Source: Desulfomicrobium apsheronum | GTDB taxonomy: Bacteria > Desulfobacterota > Desulfovibrionia > Desulfovibrionales > Desulfomicrobiaceae | Reading direction: 5' to 3' | DNA length: 64,000 bases | NCBI RefSeq assembly: GCF_900114115.1 | Contig: NZ_FORX01000017.1 | Location: forward strand, 37,194 to 101,193 | Shown: piece after piece, positions 54,381-62,138 of the stretch | Layout: each line of letters begins with the position of its first letter | How positions within the stretch are numbered: the first letter of the stretch is position 1 | Notes under the pieces: model-generated | Seen by the model: only the letters and a program-made list of their open reading frames with translations | Databases searched by the model: none | What the model was told of the DNA's origin: nothing | Program-made: the position numbers and the translations under genes

Positions 54381-54935
54381 TCAGGACGCCGCAAGACCCA
54401 CTTCGGCCTCGATCCCCGTGATGGCGCCGATGGCCAGGGTCAGGAAGTCGCCCAGTTCCAGGCCGATCTTTTCGCACTCCCTGATGGTCTCGCGGCAGAC
54501 CGAGGCCGCGAAGGCCTTGTCCTTCATCTTTTTCTTCAGGCTCTTGGCCTCCATGCCCTGCATCCGCGTGGGGCGGACCAGCGCCGCCGTGTGGATGAGG
54601 CCGGTCACGGTCTCGCCGCAGCGCAGGGCGTAGTCGAACTGGGATTCGGGCTGGTTGCCGTTGATCTCGTTGTGGCGGGAGATGGCCTGCACCGCGTCAT
54701 CCGGGAGCTTGCCGGTCAGCATTTCGGCCGTGAGCAGGCCGTGCCTTTCAGGCGTCTCTTTGGTCTGGGGATAATCGAGGTCGTGCAACAGTCCGGCCAG
54801 GCCCCAGGTTTCGGGGTCATGGCCCAGGCGGGCGGCCAGGGCGCGCATGACGGCTTCGGTTTCCAGTGCGTGTATGAGTAGGTGATCCGGAGCGCTGTCC
54901 TTGATCATTGCGAGAGCTTCGTTGCGTGCGAGCAT
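54381..54935 (-). CDS. HD-domain phosphohydrolase-like protein
   Basis: A 184-aa cytoplasmic protein with an HDIG-type domain. The metal-binding pattern is H in LLIHALETEAVM, HD in GLLHDLDYP and H in ISRHNEING. Such small HD proteins hydrolyse nucleotides or phosphoesters; substrate unknown. GGAG precedes the ATG. It sits 59 nt downstream of hgcB and just upstream of recC, all on one strand, so it may be read through from hgcAB. Confidence 0.88.
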   Translation of the reverse strand: MLARNEALAMIKDSAPDHLLIHALETEAVMRALAARLGHDPETWGLAGLLHDLDYPQTKETPERHGLLTAEMLTGKLPDDAVQAISRHNEINGNQPESQFDYALRCGETVTGLIHTAALVRPTRMQGMEAKSLKKKMKDKAFAASVCRETIRECEKIGLELGDFLTLAIGAITGIEAEVGLAAS

Positions 54936-54994
54936 GGTTTCTCCTTGGGTTTAATCCAAAGAAACTCATGCATTTCTTGACCGGGGTCAAGGTT

Positions 54995-55270
54995 TCAGCA
55001 ACACGATGCCCCGCGCTTGCCCGGCAGCCAGGTCTGGATGATGTAATCCGCGCAGCCCACCCCGGGGGTGACGGTGATGGCCGAGGTCGGGCAGTTCAGG
55101 GCGCAGGCTCCGCATTCCATGCAGGCCTCGCGGTCCAGTACTTCGGCCTTGCCGTCCCGCACGGCGAAAATGCGGTGCGGACAGACCGTGGCGCAAAGGC
55201 CGCAGCCCACGCATCTGTCGCGGTCGTAGGCCAGGGTGGCCACGTTTTCGAGATGGCGGAAGTTTCTCAT
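54995..55270 (-). CDS. hgcB: Mercury methylation ferredoxin HgcB
   Basis: A 91-aa ferredoxin with two [4Fe-4S] motifs, CVGCGLCATVCP (20-31) and CMECGACALNCP (50-61). A conserved extra Cys follows in GVGCADYI (near 73), and the terminal Cys pair lies at 90-91. These extra thiols set HgcB apart from ordinary ferredoxins and probably bind Hg(II). It is thought to reduce the corrinoid of HgcA and hand over mercury. It follows hgcA by 7 nt. Known from Desulfovibrio and Geobacter methylators. Confidence 0.95.
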   Translation of the reverse strand: MRNFRHLENVATLAYDRDRCVGCGLCATVCPHRIFAVRDGKAEVLDREACMECGACALNCPTSAITVTPGVGCADYIIQTWLPGKRGASCC

Positions 55271-55277
55271 GTTGTCC

Positions 55278-56318
55278 TCACAGGAAATTGGCGGTCACGA
55301 AAAGGATCGCGGCCAGGACCGTGCTGCCGGCCAGGATCGGGATGGCTTTGCGCATCTCCTTCTCTACCCCCGATGGCGAGGTGTAGGGCGTGGAGCCGGT
55401 GAAGTTGAGAGCCAGCCAGGAAGCGAGCGACACGGTCCAGAGCCCCGCGCCCGTGGTGGCGAACCAGGAGTGCTCGGGAAAGATGGCCGGCGTCAGCACG
55501 GCCAGAGCCAGCCCCAGCCCGGCACCGCCCAGGGAGAAGAGGCGCGTGCGCAGCGCGGGCAGGAGCAGGGGGAACAGGATCGCCCCGGCGGCCAGGCCAA
55601 AACCCGTGGCGGTGGAGGCCAGAGCCCAGCGTTGTAGGATGGTATCCAGGGAGAATTCGGGGCCGATGAGGCTGAGCAAGGCCGCCACCAGAGCTGCGGT
55701 CAGGATCAGCTTCCAGCCCAGGACCAGCTCCACGGGAATGACCTCGGCCCGCTCCCTCAGGCTGAAAGTCACTGCGCGCATGGCTTCGTCGATGCCGTTG
55801 TCGAGATAGCGGGGCAGGTCGCCGGCGCGCACGGGCCCGAAGACGGCCTCGAAGCCGCAGGCCTTGCGCAGGTCGCGGGCGCGCACCCCGTTGGCTCCGA
55901 GCTGGGGTAGGATGAGACGGCGATGGGAGACGATGCGATCAAGGCCGATCTTGCGCACCTGTTCGGCGATGCCCCCGGCGCTGAATGTACCCTTGCCGCC
56001 CGCGCACCAGATGTTGATACCGCGCGTGTCGGCGACCAGCAGCCAGAGTTCCCGTCCGGTCAGGGCGAAACGGACCGTGTCGAAGGTCAGTTTGTAGTTG
56101 GCCGTGACGATGACGGGCGCTTCGGGTCCGGGGCTGCCGATGGCATACAGGCCGGGGTTGACGGTGTAGTTGTTGCGGTCAAGACCCAGCCGGGCGCGGC
56201 AGGTTCCGAGTCGGTCCAGCCGGGTGGGCCTGGTTCTGACACGGGGCACCCGGGCATGCGCGGTGGGCAGAAAGCCGTCCACGTAGGGCTCGATCCGATA
56301 GCCGGCCAGGTCGTCCAC
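55278..56318 (-). CDS. hgcA: Mercury methylation corrinoid protein HgcA
   Basis: The core reading frame of 346 aa from a GTG. A cytoplasmic corrinoid domain contains the diagnostic NIWCAGGKGTF (Cys near 105), where Cys coordinates cobalt. SHRRLILPQLGANGV and KACGFEAVFGPVRAGDLP are also family blocks. The C-terminal half (about 170-346) has about five membrane helices and ends LALNFTGSTPYTSPSGVEKEMR before the last helix. It transfers a methyl group to Hg(II). GTG lacks a good Shine-Dalgarno. The same frame continues upstream through one TGA to an ATG at 56453 (see next entry), so the true N-terminus is uncertain. Confidence 0.95.
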   Translation of the reverse strand: MDDLAGYRIEPYVDGFLPTAHARVPRVRTRPTRLDRLGTCRARLGLDRNNYTVNPGLYAIGSPGPEAPVIVTANYKLTFDTVRFALTGRELWLLVADTRGINIWCAGGKGTFSAGGIAEQVRKIGLDRIVSHRRLILPQLGANGVRARDLRKACGFEAVFGPVRAGDLPRYLDNGIDEAMRAVTFSLRERAEVIPVELVLGWKLILTAALVAALLSLIGPEFSLDTILQRWALASTATGFGLAAGAILFPLLLPALRTRLFSLGGAGLGLALAVLTPAIFPEHSWFATTGAGLWTVSLASWLALNFTGSTPYTSPSGVEKEMRKAIPILAGSTVLAAILFVTANFL

Positions 56319-56453
56319 CCCTGCACCAGGGGCGGGTGGCGGGCCTCAGCACGGGCCAGGAGCCGCAGAGGCGGCGCCGGGAAGCCCGCATGTCTCGCGG
56401 AGTTCGGCGCAGGAGTCGGCAGGGGCCATGGGAAAGGGCTGCAAGGGCTTCAT
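56315..56453 (-). other. In-frame upstream extension of hgcA with UGA and SECIS-like hairpin
   Basis: ATG at 56453, 8 nt after the arsR stop, opens 35 codons in the hgcA frame, then TGA at 56348-56346, then open frame straight into HgcA. The extension is coding-like (third positions mostly G or C) and Cys-containing (DSCAELRETCG, GPC then UGA). After the UGA, CCCCT and AGGGG close a 5-nt loop GGTGC, extended by three more pairs. GGU starts 22 nt from the U of UGA, which equals the fdhF spacing as I remember it. It is either Sec-HgcA of 391 aa or a short leader peptide before a GTG start. The GTG form already has normal HgcA length, which argues for caution. Confidence 0.35.
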
Positions 56454-56460
56454 TTTGAAC

Positions 56461-56730
56461 CTATAGAGATGATATGAGGTTTTTGAGTTCGGCCAGACGG
56501 GCTTTGTCCGCGCAATAGCAGATGCGCGGACCTTCGATTTCGCCACGGATCAGGCCCGCCTCTTTGAGCTGCTTCAGATGCTGGCTGACCGTGGATTGGG
56601 CCAGGGGCAGGATGTTCACGATCTCTCCGCAGATGCAGCTGTCCACCTGCAGAAGATGCTTCAGGATCGCCACGCGCGCGGGATGCCCGAGGGCTTTGCA
56701 GAGAGAGGCCAAGGTCTGGTCCTGGGTCAT
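56461..56730 (-). CDS. ArsR-family metal(loid)-responsive repressor
   Basis: An 89-aa winged-helix repressor directly upstream of hgcA. It opens with a helix [20 protein letters not shown], a DSCICGEIV segment with two Cys where ArsR-type sensors bind As(III) or similar, and the recognition helix [19 protein letters not shown]. Thiol-reactive ligands would release it. It probably represses itself and hgcAB. An operator-like palindrome lies just before it. Confidence 0.93.
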   Translation of the reverse strand: MTQDQTLASLCKALGHPARVAILKHLLQVDSCICGEIVNILPLAQSTVSQHLKQLKEAGLIRGEIEGPRICYCADKARLAELKNLISSL

Positions 56731-56750
56731 GGTGTGCTCCGGTCAAGCGT

Positions 56751-56773
56751 ATCGTATTTCGTAAAAATACGAT
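56751..56773. promoter_or_regulatory. Palindromic operator between arsR and the rhodanese gene
   Basis: ATCGTATTT and AAATACGAT, a perfect 9-bp inverted repeat with a 5-bp spacer. It lies 21 bp before the arsR start on one side and about 90 bp before the rhodanese/ferritin-like gene on the other. Shape and place fit an ArsR dimer site. Confidence 0.75.
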
Positions 56774-56864
56774 GATTGAAGCCTTGTGTCAATGCGCCGG
56801 TCGTATTGAGTTTTCTTGGCGCAAGGGGCATGGTGCCTGGATACAAAGATGGAGGAAACTTACA

Positions 56865-57719
56865 ATGCGCTGGAAACAATTCTTGACCCCGGTTCAGTCC
56901 ATGAATCCCGACGAAGCCCGGGCCTATCTGTCCGACAAGACCCTGCAGGAAGTGACCATTCTTGATGTGCGTCAGCCGGGGGAATACGAGGAGGGGCACA
57001 TCCCCGGAGCCACGCTTGTGCCGCTGGCGGTGCTGACCGACTCCCTGGACCAGATCGACCCGTTCAAGCCGGTTCTGGTTTATTGCGCCATTGGCGGACG
57101 CAGCCGGATCGCAGCCCAGACCCTGGCCGGCAAGGGCTATGAGCAGGTCATCAACATGAGCGGAGGTTTCAAGGCCTGGAACGGCCAGGCTGCCTTCGGC
57201 GCGGAAGAAGCCGGTGTGGACATTTTCGCGGAGATCGACAGCGCCGAAATGATTTTGGCCACAGCCTATTCCCTGGAAGAGGGGCTGCGCGATTTTTATC
57301 TACGTATGCTGGAGCGGGTCAGCGACGAGAAGGTCAAGAGCGTGTTCCGCCTCCTGGCCGACATCGAAATCAAGCACAAGGATCGTCTTTTCGCCGAATA
57401 CACCCGCATCACCGGCAAGGACGATCGTGGGGATTTCGAGTGCCGGTTCGTCACTCCGCTCATGGAGGGCGGTATGACCACCGAGGAATACATGGAGCGC
57501 TTCAAGCCTGATTTCGAAAGCCCGGTCGATGTCATCTCCCTGGCCATGTCCATCGAAGCCCAGGCCCTGGACCTTTACATCCGTTCCGCCGCCTGGACGC
57601 AGAGCGATGACAACCGCGCCATCCTGGAGCAGATCGCCAGCGAGGAAAAGGCGCATCTGGAACGATTGGGCCAGCTTATGGACGAATTGGTCGGTGGCGG
57701 TTCCAGGGCAACGAACTGA
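56865..57719 (+). CDS. Rhodanese domain fused to a ferritin-like domain
   Basis: ATG with GGAGG about 10 nt upstream. The 284-aa protein has a rhodanese domain (about 10-115) with LDVRQPGEYEEGHIPGA and the catalytic Cys in VYCAIGGRSR. A helical ferritin/rubrerythrin-like domain follows (about 130-280) with spaced Glu and ExxH units (SLEEGLRDFY, IEIKHKDR, ASEEKAHLERLG). It may handle sulfane sulfur together with a di-metal centre in redox stress. It is divergent from arsR-hgcAB and shares the operator region. Confidence 0.85.
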   Translation: MRWKQFLTPVQSMNPDEARAYLSDKTLQEVTILDVRQPGEYEEGHIPGATLVPLAVLTDSLDQIDPFKPVLVYCAIGGRSRIAAQTLAGKGYEQVINMSGGFKAWNGQAAFGAEEAGVDIFAEIDSAEMILATAYSLEEGLRDFYLRMLERVSDEKVKSVFRLLADIEIKHKDRLFAEYTRITGKDDRGDFECRFVTPLMEGGMTTEEYMERFKPDFESPVDVISLAMSIEAQALDLYIRSAAWTQSDDNRAILEQIASEEKAHLERLGQLMDELVGGGSRATN

Positions 57720-57959
57720 TTTGTGATGAGTAGGGCTTGATCCGATAATTCTACGAGTATTTATACACGTTCTGTCTCTGAGCTAGGTAGTATCAGGAAG
57801 GGTTTTTTATCAGCGCGTACCAAAAAGGATGGGTAGTGAGAGAAGTCTTGCGCACCGTGTACGGTCTTTGCGCTAGGTTTTTTGGATCAAACTACTCATA
57901 TTTTGGCCGGATATCGAAAACTCAAGGCATGACGACAGGTTGTCACGGGATGGTCGCTT

Positions 57960-57975
57960 AGGCACGCCCTTTGCT
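57960..57975 (+). promoter_or_regulatory. Sigma-54 promoter of the miniprotein gene
   Basis: AGGCACG-CCCT-TTGCT fits RpoN promoters, with GG and GC exactly 12 bp apart; only the first base differs from the consensus. It lies 69 nt before the miniprotein ATG. Upstream, TGACGACAGGTTGTCA is a partial palindrome that could be an activator site. Confidence 0.75.
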
Positions 57976-58043
57976 CAATGGAAAGTCCAGGCGCTCAAAA
58001 AGAAGTGCCGATCATATCCATTAAGATCTTTGGGGGGAATGTC

Positions 58044-58181
58044 ATGAAGCAGTTATGTTACCTTTTCTGGCTTGCCGGGATGGCGACTCTTGTTGCTTAT
58101 GGCTGGAGCGATACACTTTTGAACCAGGTATCGGATGTCGTGCATTTCATGGGGCAGCTCGTTGCCTCCGTGATCGCATAG
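58044..58181 (+). CDS. 45-aa single-span membrane miniprotein
   Basis: GGGGGG precedes the ATG by about 6 nt. The peptide begins MKQLCYLFWLAGMATLVAYG, one hydrophobic helix, followed by an amphipathic stretch with Asp, His and Phe. It has its own sigma-54 promoter (57960) and a strong terminator (58213), forming a complete monocistronic unit. I do not recognise the family. Small membrane proteins often modulate a larger transporter or kinase; that is only a guess here. Confidence 0.65.
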   Translation: MKQLCYLFWLAGMATLVAYGWSDTLLNQVSDVVHFMGQLVASVIA

Positions 58182-58212
58182 AAATCCTGGCGGCTCGGCT
58201 TTCGCGTATCTG

Positions 58213-58252
58213 CGGTCGGAAGGAACTGGCACCTTCCGGCCGTGGTTTTTTT
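58213..58252 (+). terminator. Intrinsic terminator of the miniprotein gene
   Basis: CGGTCGGAAGG (58213-58223) pairs with CCTTCCGGCCG (58232-58242), one wobble, and is followed by TGGTTTTTTT. Strong form. Confidence 0.9.
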
Positions 58253-58380
58253 GTCCTTTGCGCTTTTTTTCTGCCCGCGAACAGAGGCTCGGCGAGGATG
58301 CCCTGATGCTCCGAGGCCCGGCCATGGGCGGGACCCTTTCCCCTGTTGCGCGGCATCGGTGCGCGCGATAGGGCAACACC

Positions 58381-60117
58381 ATGTCCGTCGCTGTCCTCTA
58401 TTCTTCCGAACATTCGGCCTGGGTGCGCTACGAGCGTCCCCGGGCCATTTTTGTGGCCCGCAGGCATGACGAGGTGTCCGCGCTGCTGGCCCACCTTGAA
58501 GACGAGGTGGAAAGGCTCGGGCTCCATGCCGTGGGGTTTCTGTCCTACGAAGCAGGCAGCGCCTTCGATTCGGCCATGCCCCACGCCTCCTGCGGCGCTT
58601 TTCCCCTGGCCTGGTTCGGCCTTTTTGAATCCCCCGTCGCCATATCCCTGGGCCCGTCAAAGTCCGGTCACGCCCTTGATTGGGTCTCGGAGCTGGACGC
58701 CGATGCCCATGGTCGCGCCCTGGAACGCATCCGCGGATATCTGGCCCGGGGCGAAACCTATCAGGTCAATTTCACCCATCGTCTGCGCGCCCGTTTCGAT
58801 CTGGAGCCCTGGGATTTTTTCAGCCGGCTCGTCAGCCGCCAGCCGTCGTCGCACGCGGCTTTTCTCGACACTGCCGATTTTGCGCTGTGCAGCGCTTCGC
58901 CGGAAATGTTCTTCGAGCGTGATGGGGAGGAAATCTGGTCCCGTCCCATGAAGGGCACCGCTCCGAGGGGGCGCTGGCGCGAAGAGGACGAGGCCTTGGC
59001 CCGGGGCCTTGCCGTCTCGGAAAAGGAGCGGGCCGAAAACGTCATGATCGTCGACATGGTCCGAAACGACCTCGGACGCATCTGCCTGCCCGGCAGCCTG
59101 CACGTGCCCGAGCTTTTCCGCGCGGAGCGCTATCCGACGCTTTGGCAGCTGACCTCGCTGGTGCGCGGGCGCACGCGGGAGTCCACGGCCCAGGTCATGG
59201 CGGCCCTGTTTCCGGCCGCGTCGATCACTGGCGCGCCAAAAGTCCGGACCATGAACATCATCCAGGAACTCGAAATTTCGCCGCGCCGTATCTATACCGG
59301 ATGCATCGGAGCGATCAGTCCTGGCCGCAAGGCGCGTTTCAACGTGGCCATCCGTACGGTTCTGGTCGAAAAGTCCCTGGGCATGGCCGAGTATGGAGTG
59401 GGCGGGGGCATTGTCTGGGATTCTGATCCAGAGGCGGAATTTCGCGAGACGCGCATCAAGGCCCGCGTGCTGGCCGACCCTGAGTCGGAATTCTCGCTGC
59501 TTGAAACCATGAGCTGGAGCCGGAGCGAAGGCATTTTTCTGCTCGACGAACATTTGCGGCGCTTGGAAGAGAGTGCCGCGTATTTCGACTACAGGTTTGA
59601 CCCGAAGGCCCTGCGGAACGCTCTTGACCGGGAAGTCTCGCAGGCTTGTGGCATGGAAGGATTGCTGCGCCTGACCGTGGACGCTGCCGGGGTCTGGAGT
59701 ATTGAACATCGCCCCTTGCCCGAACCATCCCCCTGCCGGGTGTCCCTGGCCCTGTCGGCGGTGGATGCGGCCGATCCGTTTCTTTTTCACAAGACCACAC
59801 GGCGCGTCGTTTACGATCAGGCCAGGGCGCAAGTGCCGGGGGTGGATGATGTGCTGCTCTGGAACGGACGCGGCGAGGTGACGGAATCGACCATCGCCAA
59901 TCTGGTCGTCGAACTTGATGGCGAACTGCTGACACCGTCTCTTGCCTGCGGACTGCTGCCGGGCACCATGCGTGCCCGGTTGCTGCAAGAGGGTCGGATC
60001 AGGGAAAAAGTGGTGCGGGTGGATGATTTGCCCCGCTGCACCCGCCTGTGGCTGATCAATTCCGTGCGGGGATGGCGGGAATGCGTTCTGGCCGGTCCTG
60101 TGCCGGGGTCGGTCTAG
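58381..60117 (+). CDS. Aminodeoxychorismate synthase component I fused to 4-amino-4-deoxychorismate lyase
   Basis: A 578-aa fusion for p-aminobenzoate and so folate synthesis. Residues about 1-350 are PabB-like: MKGTAPRG with the Lys of the ADC-synthase signature, ENVMIVDMVRNDLGRI, FPAASITGAPKVRTM and GGGIVWDS. Residues about 375-578 are a class-IV PLP enzyme (PabC-like: DEHLRRLEESAAYF and EVTESTIANLVV). The fusion lets aminodeoxychorismate pass directly to the lyase. The stop overlaps the end of the convergent gene. Confidence 0.92.
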   Translation: MSVAVLYSSEHSAWVRYERPRAIFVARRHDEVSALLAHLEDEVERLGLHAVGFLSYEAGSAFDSAMPHASCGAFPLAWFGLFESPVAISLGPSKSGHALDWVSELDADAHGRALERIRGYLARGETYQVNFTHRLRARFDLEPWDFFSRLVSRQPSSHAAFLDTADFALCSASPEMFFERDGEEIWSRPMKGTAPRGRWREEDEALARGLAVSEKERAENVMIVDMVRNDLGRICLPGSLHVPELFRAERYPTLWQLTSLVRGRTRESTAQVMAALFPAASITGAPKVRTMNIIQELEISPRRIYTGCIGAISPGRKARFNVAIRTVLVEKSLGMAEYGVGGGIVWDSDPEAEFRETRIKARVLADPESEFSLLETMSWSRSEGIFLLDEHLRRLEESAAYFDYRFDPKALRNALDREVSQACGMEGLLRLTVDAAGVWSIEHRPLPEPSPCRVSLALSAVDAADPFLFHKTTRRVVYDQARAQVPGVDDVLLWNGRGEVTESTIANLVVELDGELLTPSLACGLLPGTMRARLLQEGRIREKVVRVDDLPRCTRLWLINSVRGWRECVLAGPVPGSV

Positions 60118-60542
60118 TCCGCGTCGAGCCCGCGCCGGTGGAACCAGGCCGCCATCAGGCCGATGGCCACGAAAATGACGTCGCGAACGATATAGAAGAC
60201 CATGTCGCCGGAAGCTCCAGGCGTGCTTGAGAAGCATCCGCAGTTCAGGTCGATGCCCCGGAAGTATGCGCCAAGGATCGCGCCCAGGAAGACGATGAGC
60301 ATGGCGTTGGCCAGGAACAGGGCGGGCCCGGTCCAGACTCGGCACACGAGCAGGAAGGCCACGATCATTTCCAGCCAGGGCAGGGTCAGGGCCGTGAAAT
60401 TGATGAGCACGTCCGGCAGGATGAGATAGCTGCCCACGCTGGCGGCGAAATCCGCCGGAGCCATGATTTTCTGCGGAGCGGCAGCCACGAAGATGAGGGC
60501 CAGGGCCAGGCGCGAGCCCCGGGACAAGGATGCTGCGTTCAT
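60114..60542 (-). CDS. MauE/DoxX-like membrane protein
   Basis: A 142-aa inner-membrane protein with four hydrophobic helices. The loop between helices 3 and 4 carries a NCGCFS Cys motif, and the N-terminus has FVAAAPQKIMAPADFA. Such MauE/DoxX-like proteins take part in disulfide or quinone redox steps. The ATG overlaps the rhodanese stop by four bases, so it is coupled to it. Confidence 0.85.
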   Translation of the reverse strand: MNAASLSRGSRLALALIFVAAAPQKIMAPADFAASVGSYLILPDVLINFTALTLPWLEMIVAFLLVCRVWTGPALFLANAMLIVFLGAILGAYFRGIDLNCGCFSSTPGASGDMVFYIVRDVIFVAIGLMAAWFHRRGLDAD

Positions 60543-61429
60543 GATTTTTCTCCCAGGGGTTTTGAATCAAGGGGAGGGGACTGAGTCGCCGGTTCCTCAG
60601 GCGCGGTTTCCAATGGAGCGGATTCCAGCGGGGCGTTTTCCACCGGGGCGTTTTCCACCGGGGCGGTTTCAAGCGGAGCTGGCTCCATCGGCGTAGAGTC
60701 CAAAGACGGCTGTTCCTGGGGGGCGGGTTCTTGATGCTGGTCCAAAGGCGCGGACTCGGCCGGGGCGGCGTCCAGGGGCGCTTGATCCGGGATTGTCGGC
60801 TCAAGAGGGGGCTCCAATGGCGCGGGTTCCAGAGGGCCCGCCTCCATAGGGGTTTCCATAGGCGCTTGCGGCGGCGCGGTTCCGTTTGACTGCTCGGCCG
60901 GAGGCGTCTCTTCTTCGTTCATCGGCGCCGGGGAGGTCTGCTCCGGTGCTGCCTGGCTGCCCGTGGCGGTGGGCATTCCCTGGTCGCGCCACAGCGTCCA
61001 GCCGTTCTTGAGCACGCGGACGTCCTGCAATCCCATACTTTTCAACTGCTCGGCCAGTTCCCGGCTCAGTTCGCAGTACTCACCGTCGCAATAGGTCACG
61101 ATCGTCGTCGCCCCTTCCAGTTGCTCCCGCAGTGCTGGAAAACTCTGTCCGAAGGAGAGCGGGTCAAGGGACAGCGCGCCTCCAATGTGTCCACGCTCAT
61201 ATTCATCTGCTTCCCGCGCATCGACAAAAACGGCTTCTCCCGATTCAAAAAGAAGAACCGCATCGGCGAGGGATATCTCCCCGCGCTGGACGGCGGCCTG
61301 CGCCGCGACTTCCGGATCATGGACCAGAGGCAGCCTGTCCGGCCTCGTGGCGTTGAAGGCCAATGCCAGGCCTACAGACAGGCCGATGATGATCACGGTC
61401 TTTATGCCAAAAGAAATGGGTGGTTTCAT
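60539..61429 (-). CDS. Membrane-anchored rhodanese with long Pro/Glu-rich tail
   Basis: A 296-aa protein. ATG at 61429 has CAGGAG upstream. An N-terminal hydrophobic helix (about 8-26) anchors or exports it. The rhodanese domain (about 45-140) has FVDAREADEYERGHIGGA and the catalytic Cys in YCDGEYCELSR. The C-terminal half (about 160-296) is low complexity with degenerate tandem units such as APLEP and APLES, rich in Pro, Glu and Ala. It is coupled to the MauE/DoxX-like gene. A role in periplasmic sulfur or thiol redox transfer fits both. Confidence 0.85.
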   Translation of the reverse strand: MKPPISFGIKTVIIIGLSVGLALAFNATRPDRLPLVHDPEVAAQAAVQRGEISLADAVLLFESGEAVFVDAREADEYERGHIGGALSLDPLSFGQSFPALREQLEGATTIVTYCDGEYCELSRELAEQLKSMGLQDVRVLKNGWTLWRDQGMPTATGSQAAPEQTSPAPMNEEETPPAEQSNGTAPPQAPMETPMEAGPLEPAPLEPPLEPTIPDQAPLDAAPAESAPLDQHQEPAPQEQPSLDSTPMEPAPLETAPVENAPVENAPLESAPLETAPEEPATQSPPLDSKPLGEKS

Positions 61430-61485
61430 GTATTGCTCCTGGGTGCTTGGCCGTGTTTCTACGATCTCAAGCCTTGCAAGGCAAG

Positions 61486-61698
61486 GGCGGGGTGCGCAAG
61501 GTGCGTTTCGCTGGTGAAGGAAGAGGCAAGAGCGGAGCATACTGGGTGGTTTACTATTACCACAGTGAGGATATCCCCCTGTTTGTCCTGGCTTTGTTCG
61601 CCAAGAATGAAAAGGCGAATCTGACCAAGGCAGAGCGGAACGAACTTAAGGCCCTAATGCCGCAAATTGTTGAGGCCTATATAGCAAGGAAGAAGTGA
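61486..61698 (+). pseudogene. 5'-truncated RelE/HigB-type toxin
   Basis: The peptide from GGVRKVRFAGEGRGKSG through LFAKNEKANLTKAERN is the C-terminal two-thirds of a RelE/HigB-type toxin. The normal N-terminal helices are missing: the match begins abruptly next to the promoter region of the rhodanese gene, and the upstream in-frame sequence does not resemble the family. It overlaps the antitoxin start by four bases as in intact modules. Probably non-functional. Confidence 0.75.
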
Positions 61699-61985
61699 TG
61701 AGCAGAATTGTACAAGGTGCGCGGGAAGCCCTGGCCATGGCCAAGGACGAGGCGAATCCGAATGACTACGCGGTCAACATTCCGGAGACCATCGACGTCT
61801 GGCGGATACGGAAAAAGCTTGGTATGACGCAGGCAGCGTTTGCCGGTATTTTTGGATTCCGTCTCGCAACGCTGCGGCATTGAGAGCAGCAGAGGCGGAT
61901 CCCGGAGGGGCCGGCCAGGGCTTATCTAACCGTCATTGACCGGGAACCGGACGCGGTACGCAAGGCGCTACGCGCGGGAGAGTGA
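61698..61985 (+). pseudogene. Helix-turn-helix antitoxin with nonsense mutation
   Basis: The first 61 codons read as a Xre/HigA-type antitoxin (AREALAMAKDE, then KLGMTQAAFAGIFGF). A TGA at 61881-61883 interrupts the usual LRHWE, where Trp TGG is expected. The same frame then continues with EQQRRIPEGPARAYLTVIDR to a natural stop at 61983-61985. A single TGG to TGA change explains it. With the truncated toxin this is a decayed module. No SECIS-like hairpin is needed since Trp is the family residue. Confidence 0.8.
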
Positions 61986-62051
61986 ATAGACCTCCCATTG
62001 GCCCGAGGGAGAAAGGTCCTGATCTTGGAGTGATGTTGAAAAAAAGAAAAA

Positions 62052-62085
62052 GGGGTTAGATTTTTAGATCTAACCCCGTGTTTTT
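62052..62085. terminator. Bidirectional terminator near tRNA-Pro fragment
   Basis: GGGGTTAGAT and ATCTAACCCC form a perfect 10-bp stem with a T-rich loop. T tracts occur on both sides. It would end the tRNA-Pro transcript on the minus strand. Confidence 0.85.
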
Positions 62086-62089
62086 CTTA

Positions 62090-62138
62090 TGGTCGGGATG
62101 AGAGGATTTGAACCTCCGGTCTCTGCGTCCCGAACGCT
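62090..62138 (-). tRNA. 3' half of tRNA-Pro (CGG): probable integration site
   Basis: The minus strand contains GCGTTCGGGACGC (anticodon CGG at 62130-62132), the T-loop GGTTCAAATCC and the 3' end CTCATCCCGACCA. The expected 5' half is absent: beyond 62138 the sequence becomes AT-rich and unrelated. This is the usual footprint of a tRNA-targeting integrative element, with the element on the right. Confidence 0.75.

Noticed and set aside
58657..60804. 715-aa minus-strand ORF with proline repeats
   Set aside because: It overlaps the pabB-pabC fusion and the MauE/DoxX-like gene in the wrong frame. The repeat part is the rhodanese tail region read out of frame.
61881..61883. Selenocysteine in the antitoxin
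   Set aside because: The family has Trp in this position and a single-base change explains the TGA; the paired toxin is also broken.
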